This document shows, piece by piece, positions 25,284 to 32,305 of a DNA stretch of 64,000 nt. Under the pieces are notes generated by a model that was not told where the DNA came from, did not search any database, and saw nothing but the letters and a program-made list of their open reading frames with translations. The DNA is from Marinobacter shengliensis (GTDB lineage Bacteria > Pseudomonadota > Gammaproteobacteria > Pseudomonadales > Oleiphilaceae), in assembly GCF_003007715.1 (NCBI RefSeq), contig NZ_PXNO01000027.1, forward strand, positions 930,001 to 994,000, given 5' to 3'. Made by a program: the position numbers and the translations under genes. The number at the start of each line of letters is the position of its first letter. The first letter of the stretch is position 1.

Positions 25284-26213
25284 TCAATTCTGGTCAATAA
25301 TTTCCATCACGCGCTCGGCAAGCTCATCCGGGCTGAATTTCGCCATAAAATCATCGGCACCGACCTTCTGAACCATCGCCCGGTTAAAGACGCCACTCAG
25401 GGATGTATGGAGCATCACATACATGCCGCTGAGCGCCGGATTCTCTTTGATTCTGGTAACGAGGGTGTAACCGTCCATCTCCGGCATTTCCACATCGGAA
25501 ATGATCAACGATAAGTGGTCTCGGGCAGTGGAACCATCCCCCGTAATCTCCTTGAGGTAGTTCAACGCCTGTTTACCGTCATTCTTGGTGACCACTTCCA
25601 TTCCGATCGCGGTCAGGCAGCGCTCGATCTGGCGCCTCGCTACAGACGAATCATCAACAACCAGTACCGGCAAATGCCCGGGCACACGCTCGGCGCTGCG
25701 AGTTTTCAGCTCTTCGGTGACATCTTCCCTGAGCGGAGAAACTTCTGCAAGAATCTTTTCTACATCTATGATTTCTACAAGTTTGTCATCAATTTTGGTG
25801 ACCGCCGTCAAGTACACATCCTTGCCAGCCCCCTTGGGTGGCGGGAGGATATCTTCCCAGTTCATATTCATGATCCGGTCGACACCCGTCACCAGAAAGC
25901 CCTGAGTTTTACGGTTGTACTCGGTAATGATGACAAAGCTTGTTGCCAGCTCTTCCTGTGGAATGCCTGCCATGCCAATGGCCATGCTCAGGTCGATGAT
26001 GGGGATGGTCTCGCCACGGATATGGGACACGCCCCGAACCACCTGGCGGCTGTTAGGAATCGATGACAATTTCGGGCATTGAAGGACCTCCTTCACCTTA
26101 AAAACGTTGATCCCGTATAGCTGCCGCCCCCGCAAACGGAACAACAACAGCTCAAGCCGGTTCTGACCAACCAGCTGCGTACGCTGGTTAACGCTGTCCA
26201 ACACCCCTGCCAT
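25284..26213 (-). CDS. cheV: chemotaxis protein CheV
   Basis: A 309-residue coupling protein. Residues about 15-165 are a CheW-like domain (LELLLFRLRGRQLYGINVFKVKEVL, VRGVSHIRGETIPIIDL) that links receptors to CheA; a receiver domain follows from about 180 (VLVVDDSSVARRQ, phosphoacceptor Asp in IISDVEMPEMDGY). CheV tunes receptor-kinase coupling and adaptation. In many polar-flagellated gammaproteobacteria cheV and cheR sit divergently from flgA, as here. The 186-bp gap to flgA holds the control signals for both sides. Confidence 0.95.
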   Translation of the reverse strand: MAGVLDSVNQRTQLVGQNRLELLLFRLRGRQLYGINVFKVKEVLQCPKLSSIPNSRQVVRGVSHIRGETIPIIDLSMAIGMAGIPQEELATSFVIITEYNRKTQGFLVTGVDRIMNMNWEDILPPPKGAGKDVYLTAVTKIDDKLVEIIDVEKILAEVSPLREDVTEELKTRSAERVPGHLPVLVVDDSSVARRQIERCLTAIGMEVVTKNDGKQALNYLKEITGDGSTARDHLSLIISDVEMPEMDGYTLVTRIKENPALSGMYVMLHTSLSGVFNRAMVQKVGADDFMAKFSPDELAERVMEIIDQN

Positions 26214-26240
26214 AACTTTCTACTCCCGGCATGCCAACGA

Positions 26241-26257
26241 TCGGCACAGAATTTGCT
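26241..26257 (+). promoter_or_regulatory. sigma-54-like promoter upstream of flgA
   Basis: TCGGCACAGAATTTGCT matches the sigma-54 consensus YTGGCACGrNNNTTGCW except at two positions; the invariant GG (26243-26244) and GC (26255-26256) are 10 bases apart as required. It points toward flgA with a leader of about 130 bases. In Pseudomonas, flgA is expressed early under RpoN and FleQ, which agrees. No experiment supports it here. Confidence 0.5.
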
Positions 26258-26399
26258 CAGTTATTATTAAACAACTTGCTTACGCGAACCCGGACCAAAA
26301 CATTGACGCCGGGTGTCCAATCAGGGTTAACGGCCCCAGCGCCATTTTCCTTAACGGAACTCGCGTAAATATGCCTAACTGACAGCATAGGACAAAGCA

Positions 26400-27107
26400 G
26401 TGCAGATGCGAACCATCTTTTTAGCGACCTTTTGCCTATCGACCCTGGGCCTGAATGCCGCGGCTGCGGCCACCACTGCAAGCGAGATACGCGATGCCGC
26501 CGGTCAATTTATCGAAACCTGGGCCGACGAGCAGCGCCAGCAACAGTACGAGGTGAACTTCACCGTCGGCGGCATCGACAGCCGGCTTAGCCTGGCTGCT
26601 TGCGAACAGGCACTCGAAACCGCGTTTACCAACGATCCCCTACGGACCACATCGCCATCGGTGATGGTGTCCTGTGCCGGGGAGCGGCCATGGCGGATGT
26701 TCGTCACAGCCAGTGTCGAAGTACACGGCCCTGCCCTTGTGGCGGCTCGGCCTCTGGCCCGCGGTGAGCGCATCAGCGGTGAACTTTTGCAGGAAAAACA
26801 GGTGCAGATCAACGCCAGCCGCCGGGGCATTCTCACAGATATTGAACAGGTATCCGGCATGCTGGTGAGGCGACCAGTTAATGCAGGGTCGGTGCTGACG
26901 CCAGATCTGCTCGAAGCTCCCAATGCCGTTGAGCGGGGCGATCATGTTATCATCACTGCCAAATCCGCGGTGTTCTCGGTCAGTTCCCGAGGCAAGGCGC
27001 TGGCCAGTGCCAGTGTCGGCGAGCAAGTGATGGTTGAGAATCTGCAATCAGCACGCACGGTTCGGGCAACGGTCACGGCTCCTGGCCGGGTGGAAATTGC
27101 CATGTAA
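26400..27107 (+). CDS. flgA: flagellar P-ring assembly chaperone FlgA
   Basis: A 235-residue periplasmic chaperone needed for assembly of the flagellar P-ring from FlgI. A Sec signal peptide (cleaved near residue 23, ANAAAAA-type context) is followed by an N-terminal domain with two cysteines (SLAACEQAL and MVSCAGERPW), and a C-terminal SAF domain (ARPLARGERISGELLQEKQV onward) ending with the family pattern SARTVRATVTAPGRVEI. GTG at 26400 has AGGA 7 bases upstream; ATG at 26406 is also possible. flgM and flgN follow on the same strand. Confidence 0.93.
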   Translation: MQMRTIFLATFCLSTLGLNAAAAATTASEIRDAAGQFIETWADEQRQQQYEVNFTVGGIDSRLSLAACEQALETAFTNDPLRTTSPSVMVSCAGERPWRMFVTASVEVHGPALVAARPLARGERISGELLQEKQVQINASRRGILTDIEQVSGMLVRRPVNAGSVLTPDLLEAPNAVERGDHVIITAKSAVFSVSSRGKALASASVGEQVMVENLQSARTVRATVTAPGRVEIAM

Positions 27108-27149
27108 CGGAAAATCCGTGCCCAGCGGCAAATTTTTTCCGTTTTTTTC

Positions 27150-27176
27150 TAAAGGTCGGCTAAACGCTGCCGATAA
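27150..27176 (+). promoter_or_regulatory. sigma-28 (FliA) promoter of flgMN
   Basis: TAAA (27150-27153), exactly 15 bases, then GCCGATAA (27169-27176) is a perfect match to the flagellar sigma-28 consensus. Transcription would start about 7 bases later, roughly 53 bases before the flgM ATG. This places flgM and flgN under late flagellar control, so FlgM production rises when FliA is active. Confidence 0.9.
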
Positions 27177-27235
27177 GCAGATATAAACTCGATTCCGCCG
27201 CCTTTGAAGGTGGCCACAGGCAAGCAGGTATCCTT

Positions 27236-27562
27236 ATGTCAGTTGACTTAAATGGAATTGGCCCCGGCCAGGTCAACACCACCAGAACCACGGCCGACAA
27301 AGCAACAGGCAGCCAGAGTACGCCCTCCACGGCTGGAGAGCAGGCAAAGGCTCAAAGCACGGCTGCCCGCGGCGACAACGTCAGTCTCAGCAATCAGGCC
27401 AAAAACCTGAAGCAGCTGGAACAGAAACTGGGCGATTACCCGGAAATGGACGACGACCGCATTGCGCAGATTCGCGCAGCACTGGAAGATGGCACCTACA
27501 AAATTGATGCAGAGAAACTGGCCCAGAAAATGCTTGAGATGGATAAAAGCATTTTCGGGTGA
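27236..27562 (+). CDS. flgM: anti-sigma-28 factor FlgM
   Basis: A 108-residue protein that binds and holds FliA (sigma-28) inactive until the hook is complete, then is secreted. The N-terminal half is low-complexity and disordered (Thr, Ser, Ala, Gln), and the C-terminal half has the FlgM helices: DNVSLSNQAKNLKQLEQKL and DDDRIAQIRAALEDGTYKIDAEKLAQKML. Its own transcription from the sigma-28 site at 27150-27176 closes a negative feedback loop. flgN begins 7 bases after its stop. Confidence 0.95.
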   Translation: MSVDLNGIGPGQVNTTRTTADKATGSQSTPSTAGEQAKAQSTAARGDNVSLSNQAKNLKQLEQKLGDYPEMDDDRIAQIRAALEDGTYKIDAEKLAQKMLEMDKSIFG

Positions 27563-27569
27563 GTAAAAC

Positions 27570-28040
27570 ATGGCTGCAATCATTGAATTGAAGACCCTTC
27601 TCTCAGAAGACATCCGCCAGCTTGAAACCCTGGCGGATCTTCTCAACCAGGAAAAACAACTCCTGGCGTCCTCCGACATCGCTCCGCTCCAGGAAATCAC
27701 CACTCAGAAAAACAACATCCTGACGGATATCCGTGAGCGTGCGAAACAAAAGATCCGCCTGCTGGTGAACATGGGGTACCGACCGGATGCCGGCGAGCCC
27801 TCGAGGTTTATCCGTGCCGGTGGTATGGAAGACCTTTACCAACTCTGGAAAACCGCCGATGGGCGCCTTCGTGCCTGCCAGGAACTGAACCAGAACAACG
27901 GTCGTGTTGTCGGACACCTTCAAAAACGCCTGACGAGGCTCACGGACATCTTCCGTGGCGCCTCTGCCCAACAGAAGCTTTATGGCGCCAAGGGCGAACA
28001 AACCAGTGTATCCAGCGGCAACATTCTGGCCAGCGCCTGA
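27570..28040 (+). CDS. flgN: flagellar export chaperone FlgN
   Basis: A 156-residue all-helical protein, predicted coiled coil (LKTLLSEDIRQLETLADLLNQEKQLLAS at the start). FlgN chaperones the hook-associated proteins FlgK and FlgL to the flagellar export gate. Assignment rests on the helical pattern, length and position directly after flgM. It is probably co-transcribed with flgM; a strong terminator lies 20 bases after its stop. Confidence 0.88.
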   Translation: MAAIIELKTLLSEDIRQLETLADLLNQEKQLLASSDIAPLQEITTQKNNILTDIRERAKQKIRLLVNMGYRPDAGEPSRFIRAGGMEDLYQLWKTADGRLRACQELNQNNGRVVGHLQKRLTRLTDIFRGASAQQKLYGAKGEQTSVSSGNILASA

Positions 28041-28054
28041 CCGACCCGGCAAAC

Positions 28055-28088
28055 AAAAAACGCCCGGATGAGCTATCCGGGCGTTTTT
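28055..28088. terminator. bidirectional rho-independent terminator
   Basis: AACGCCCGGAT (28059-28069) pairs with ATCCGGGCGTT (28075-28085) around GAGCT. A T-run follows on both strands (plus: GTTTTTCG; minus: TTTTTTG), so it can end both flgN and the convergent gene at 28113-28859. Confidence 0.88.
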
Positions 28089-28112
28089 CGTTAGATTCAC
28101 CTTACCCGTTCA

Positions 28113-28859
28113 TTAACGGGTGTAGATCGTCATCTGGGAATCCGGATGAAACCGTATGTTGTGAATGCTGACGTTCCCCATGGATGGACTCTGATTGCCA
28201 CTCACGCGGATATTGTCCATCCGGATCTCCTCAATCCGTTCGGGAAACGCCAGCCTCAAGGCGCCATCCTCTCGAATGGAATAGCGGGACTCACCCTCCC
28301 TGTAGTGAACACCAGAGATGGTCAGGTCGGAATCGAGGAAACTGAGCACTGGCACAAAAATGTTGGCGGCCAGCTTGATTCCCTCTACTGAATCGAGTCC
28401 GGCGAGTTCCGGGTCATCAACCGCGCCGCCAGCATTTCCCGGCATTGCGGCAACCGTTTCAATACGCTCCAGCAAGCCCACACTGCTTTGAGCCGTTACG
28501 CCGGCCATATCGCTGTCAGACAAAGGCGCAAAGCCCCCCTTTTCATATAACTGACCGGCCTGCGCAGGCATGGATGCCGCGCTGGTATTGCCGGCCGCCA
28601 GCGACACCAACGGCTGAAACGGCAACGTCACCATGGTAACCAGCGCTGCCGCATTACGATAACGGGCCTGGTGTTTGAGAACGCGATGCAGTTCCTTGTC
28701 AGTCACCCAGCCAGCGGCGATCAACACTTCGCCCAGGCGCTGCCCGGTTTCCCGCTGCAACAACAACGCCTCGTCCAGCTGACCTTCCGACAAATAGCCA
28801 CGATTGATCAACAACCGGCCAAGCCGGGACTTTTCTTCAAACCCCTTACGGATTCTCAC
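28113..28859 (-). CDS. MshEN-domain membrane-anchored protein of unknown function
   Basis: A 248-residue protein. Residues about 12-58 (LGRLLINRGYLSEGQLDEALLLQ, LGEVLIAAGWVTDKEL) form a domain like the MshEN fold, the c-di-GMP-binding N-domain of some type II/IV secretion ATPases, but no ATPase follows. A hydrophobic stretch at about 68-90 may span the membrane. The rest is acidic and strand-rich, with an LSDSDMAGVTAQS motif like the N-terminus of DUF6160-type surface proteins and repeats such as MDNIRVSG, MGNVSIHNIRF. GTG at 28859 is the start because GGAGG stands 6 bases before it; the frame is open further to a TTG at 28895 without such a site. The function is unknown. Confidence 0.6.
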   Translation of the reverse strand: MRIRKGFEEKSRLGRLLINRGYLSEGQLDEALLLQRETGQRLGEVLIAAGWVTDKELHRVLKHQARYRNAAALVTMVTLPFQPLVSLAAGNTSAASMPAQAGQLYEKGGFAPLSDSDMAGVTAQSSVGLLERIETVAAMPGNAGGAVDDPELAGLDSVEGIKLAANIFVPVLSFLDSDLTISGVHYREGESRYSIREDGALRLAFPERIEEIRMDNIRVSGNQSPSMGNVSIHNIRFHPDSQMTIYTR

Positions 28860-29061
28860 TAGGCTCCTCCCGCATTCAGAGTGATCACCGTACAACCAGG
28901 CCCGGTATTGATAATGATTAAAGCGTAGCCCAATCCCCTGGCCTACGCTGTTCTGATTTGCACTTATTCAGGTAAGGATCTGTTAAGATCTTCGCTAATT
29001 TTGTTCTATCCGGATTGTCTCAGGATTCCTGATAACAACTGAAACTGTGAGAGCCTCTGAA

Positions 29062-29658
29062 ATGACAAATACCGTAAAACCCGTATTAACTGTGATGTCC
29101 GTCCTGTTTGCCGCCATCGCTGCCCTGATGCTGGCCACTCCTATTCAGGCCGAAGAACTGCCGAAGGTTCGCTTTGTTACCTCTGAAGGGGCCTTTGAGC
29201 TTGAGTTGCGCCCTGACGTAGCCCCCAAAACCGTGGAGAATTTCCTCTCCTATGTCGAAGACGGATTCTACGACGGTACGATCTTTCACCGGGTGATTCC
29301 CGGCTTTATGATTCAGGGCGGCGGATTAACCGAAACCATGGCCCGCAAACAGACCAAAAACCCCATCGTTAACGAAGCCTCAGCAACCCTGCCTAATCTT
29401 CGGGGCACCGTGGCAATGGCCCGAACCAGCTCCCCAAACTCAGCAACCTCTCAGTTCTTTGTTAACGTCGCCAAAAACGATTTCCTGAATGCTGGTGTGC
29501 GTGGTGCGGGCTACGCGGTCTTTGGCAAAGTCACCGAGGGCATGGGCGTGATCGACAAGATTGCCGGCGTACAAACCGGACATCGCCAGGGCATGGCGGA
29601 TGTTCCGGTTCAGGCCGTCGTGATCGAGAAAGTGACTCTGGTTAATATTGAAGACTGA
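29062..29658 (+). CDS. periplasmic cyclophilin-type peptidyl-prolyl isomerase
   Basis: A 198-residue cyclophilin (PpiA-like) that speeds proline isomerisation during folding. A signal peptide ends near PIQAEE (residues 27-31), so it is periplasmic. The cyclophilin core is clear: FHRVIPGFMIQGGG (catalytic Arg and Phe, Met-Gln), GTVAMARTSSPNSATSQFFVN, and GYAVFGKVTEGMGVIDKI. ATG at 29062 is preferred to a GTG at 29047. mnmC starts 5 bases after its stop. Confidence 0.92.
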   Translation: MTNTVKPVLTVMSVLFAAIAALMLATPIQAEELPKVRFVTSEGAFELELRPDVAPKTVENFLSYVEDGFYDGTIFHRVIPGFMIQGGGLTETMARKQTKNPIVNEASATLPNLRGTVAMARTSSPNSATSQFFVNVAKNDFLNAGVRGAGYAVFGKVTEGMGVIDKIAGVQTGHRQGMADVPVQAVVIEKVTLVNIED

Positions 29659-29663
29659 GCCCT

Positions 29664-31535
29664 ATGCACTCCCCCTGCCTGCCACCGGCCATGGAGCCGG
29701 CAGATCTTATCTGGCGCGACGGCGTACCCGAATCCACCCGGTTTGGAGACGTATATTTCAGCAGGGACAACGGCCTGGCAGAAACCCGGTATGTTTTTAT
29801 CGGGTATAACCAGTTGCCGGAGCGGTTCCAGCAGGTGCCAGACACCGGCCACTTTGTGATCGCTGAAACCGGTTTTGGCACGGGCCTGAATTTTCTCGCC
29901 GCCTGGGCGGAATGGTTAAAGCAGCGCCCCGCCGATGACAACGCCATTCTGCACTTTGTGTCGGTAGAACGATTTCCCCTGCGCCTTCAAGACCTCGAAA
30001 AGGCGCTGTCGTACTGGCCCGAGCTAAGCCCCCTGGCAACGGAGCTTATCGAACATTACCCTCCACTGATCAAGGGCACTCACCGGCTTGTGCTGGCCGG
30101 AGGTCGGGTTCGGCTGACCCTGTATTTTGGCGATGTCCTGGATGCCTGGAACGATCTCACTTTTACCGCCGACGCCTGGTTCCTTGACGGCTTCGCCCCG
30201 TCGTTAAACCCGGACATGTGGCTGGACGATGCCATTGGTCTGATCACCAGCCATAGCAAGCCCGGAACGACCCTGGCCACGTTTACCGCCGTTGGCCGTG
30301 TGCGGCGCAGCCTTGCAGAGGCCGGCTTCGAGATCGCAAAAGCCCCCGGCTTTGGCCGCAAGCGGGAAATGCTTGCAGGTATATACACGCCAGGGAATAC
30401 CACTAATCAAGAGGCGAGAACTGGCACGGTTGCCGTTATCGGTGCAGGAATTGCCGGCACCCTGCTCGCCCGCAATCTGGCGGAACGGGGTGTTCGGGTG
30501 CTGCTGCTGGACAAGGCGCCCCACGCCGGTTCTGCGGCATCTGGCAATCCCCAGGGCGCGCTCTATGTAAAACTTGGTGTGGAGTACAACGCACAGACTG
30601 AGCTTGCCGCAACTGCCCTCAGTTTCAGCCAACGTTTCTATCGGCCCTGGCAAAACCGCTTCTGGCACCCAACGGGGCTGCTGCAATTGGCGACCGATGA
30701 TCAGGAAGCTGACCGCCAACGGCGGTTCTGCGAGCGCAATGAATACCCGGATAATCTGCTGGAACCCGTGGATGCAATCAGGGCGAGCGAACTGGCAGGG
30801 ATTCCCGTCGATACTGGCGGTCTCTGGTTTCCCGGTTCTGGCTGGCTTGAGCCTGCAAAGGCCTGTCAGCAGCTGGCTGAGCACCCGCTGATCGAAACAC
30901 GATTCAGTTACCAGGTCGTCAACCTTCTGCCATGTAACAATCAATGGTGTATCCGCAATCACTCTGGCGAAGACTGCCGCGCAGACGCGGTGATCATTGC
31001 CGGAGGCCACGAAAGCCCCGCCTTGGTGCCCGTAGCCGGGCAGCTCCGTTTGAAAGCGATCCGCGGTCAGGTTACTGAACTACCGGAGGCAGACTTCAAC
31101 CTACCCCAAACGGTGATCTGCGGGACAAAGTATCTCAACCCTGTTCAAGGCGGCAGTGCAGTCACCGGGGCGACATTTGACCTTAAGGACGAGACCCCCT
31201 ACCCAACCCCCGCAGGCCACCAGGAAAACCTTGACGAGCTAAAACGGATTCTGCCGTCTGTAACCAAAGAATCGGTGCCAGATCCCGATCAGCTGCAAGG
31301 GCGAGTGGCCTTTCGCTGTACCACGCACGATTACCAGCCTGTGGCCGGCCACATGCGGGACACCGAAGGGAACCACCTTAACGACCTGTATCTGCTGACC
31401 GGCCTGGGCAGCAAAGGGTTGGTCTGGGCACCCTTGCTGGCAGAATATCTGGCAGATGTTATCAGCGGCCAGCCCCACTGCTTGCCTGCGCCGCTCTCAA
31501 AGCGACTCGAAACGGGGCGGCTATACCGAACCTGA
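29664..31535 (+). CDS. mnmC: bifunctional tRNA 5-methylaminomethyl-2-thiouridine biosynthesis protein MnmC
   Basis: A 623-residue two-domain enzyme that finishes the mnm5s2U wobble modification. The N-terminal methyltransferase (residues about 1-240) has the SAM motif ETGFGTGLNF and the catalytic stretch DAWFLDGFAPSLNPDMW. The C-terminal FAD-dependent oxidoreductase begins with a Rossmann GAGIAGTLLARN near residue 256 and ends with a GLGSKGLVWAPLLAE motif. It removes the carboxymethyl group before methylation. Length matches E. coli MnmC. The start lies 5 bases after the cyclophilin stop, suggesting one transcript. Confidence 0.95.
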   Translation: MHSPCLPPAMEPADLIWRDGVPESTRFGDVYFSRDNGLAETRYVFIGYNQLPERFQQVPDTGHFVIAETGFGTGLNFLAAWAEWLKQRPADDNAILHFVSVERFPLRLQDLEKALSYWPELSPLATELIEHYPPLIKGTHRLVLAGGRVRLTLYFGDVLDAWNDLTFTADAWFLDGFAPSLNPDMWLDDAIGLITSHSKPGTTLATFTAVGRVRRSLAEAGFEIAKAPGFGRKREMLAGIYTPGNTTNQEARTGTVAVIGAGIAGTLLARNLAERGVRVLLLDKAPHAGSAASGNPQGALYVKLGVEYNAQTELAATALSFSQRFYRPWQNRFWHPTGLLQLATDDQEADRQRRFCERNEYPDNLLEPVDAIRASELAGIPVDTGGLWFPGSGWLEPAKACQQLAEHPLIETRFSYQVVNLLPCNNQWCIRNHSGEDCRADAVIIAGGHESPALVPVAGQLRLKAIRGQVTELPEADFNLPQTVICGTKYLNPVQGGSAVTGATFDLKDETPYPTPAGHQENLDELKRILPSVTKESVPDPDQLQGRVAFRCTTHDYQPVAGHMRDTEGNHLNDLYLLTGLGSKGLVWAPLLAEYLADVISGQPHCLPAPLSKRLETGRLYRT

Positions 31536-31649
31536 CACTTACCCAGGCGTAATGAAGCCGGCCTACAGTTTTGTGACATTCAGCCGTTACCATTAGAGGA
31601 GCTGCTCTGCATTGGGATGTTGCAGCAGTCACATGGGAGAGTTAGTGGA

Positions 31650-32282
31650 ATGTCTATTCACGTAAGTGAGCCGGGGCGACCAATCGGCACCCGATTGCCG
31701 GAAGCCTTGCGAAGCCGTCGCGTTGGCGACGTCACCGAGCTGACGGAATCCGGCGCGATTTCACCGGGCCACAGCGAGGCAACCGACGCGGAGTTTCAGC
31801 AGGCCGCTAACAGCGGCCGCCACCGTGCACTCCAGGAGTATGGCGCCGCAGCCGCCGGCGAACGGCGCGAGGAGCGTGTGTACCTGCCTGTTTCCGCCAT
31901 TTGCTCACCGGCGCTGTACTCTGTACCCGCTACGGCTTCCATGGGTGAGGCCATGTCCAGCATGGAAGACAACAATGTGCACCATCTGGTCATCCTGGCC
32001 GACCACAACGTTGCAGGCCTGATTGACCTGCGCTGGCTACTCGCCTGGCTCCACGAAAACCCGTCACAAGCCGTAAATCAGAGCCTGTCTCAGGTTGAAC
32101 TGCCAGCTTTCCTGACCGCCTCTCCGGAAACCGACGCACATCAACTCGCACGGCTTATGCTTGCACACCAATTGAACGCGGCACTGATCGTTGACGCAAA
32201 AGGCCAGCCATCAGGCATTGTGACCAGTACCGACTACCTGAAGCTGTATGCCAGCGCCAGCCGGCAGGAGGGGACCGTCTAA
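31650..32282 (+). CDS. CBS-domain protein
   Basis: A 210-residue soluble protein with a CBS pair in its C-terminal half (residues about 95-205). One repeat reads VSAICSPALYSVPATASMGEAMSSMEDNNVHHLVILADHNVAGLIDLRWLL in outline, and the other ends LNAALIVDAKGQPSGIVTSTDYLKLY, the classic pattern. CBS pairs usually bind adenosine nucleotides or c-di-AMP-like ligands and regulate a partner; no partner domain is attached. The N-terminal third is charged and low-complexity. ATG at 31650 is preferred over an upstream ATG at 31617 because of a GGGAGA/GTGGA site. It is convergent with the large lipoprotein. Confidence 0.85.
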   Translation: MSIHVSEPGRPIGTRLPEALRSRRVGDVTELTESGAISPGHSEATDAEFQQAANSGRHRALQEYGAAAAGERREERVYLPVSAICSPALYSVPATASMGEAMSSMEDNNVHHLVILADHNVAGLIDLRWLLAWLHENPSQAVNQSLSQVELPAFLTASPETDAHQLARLMLAHQLNAALIVDAKGQPSGIVTSTDYLKLYASASRQEGTV

Positions 32283-32305
32283 GGCCTCGCCCCCCTTTAA
32301 AGCCA

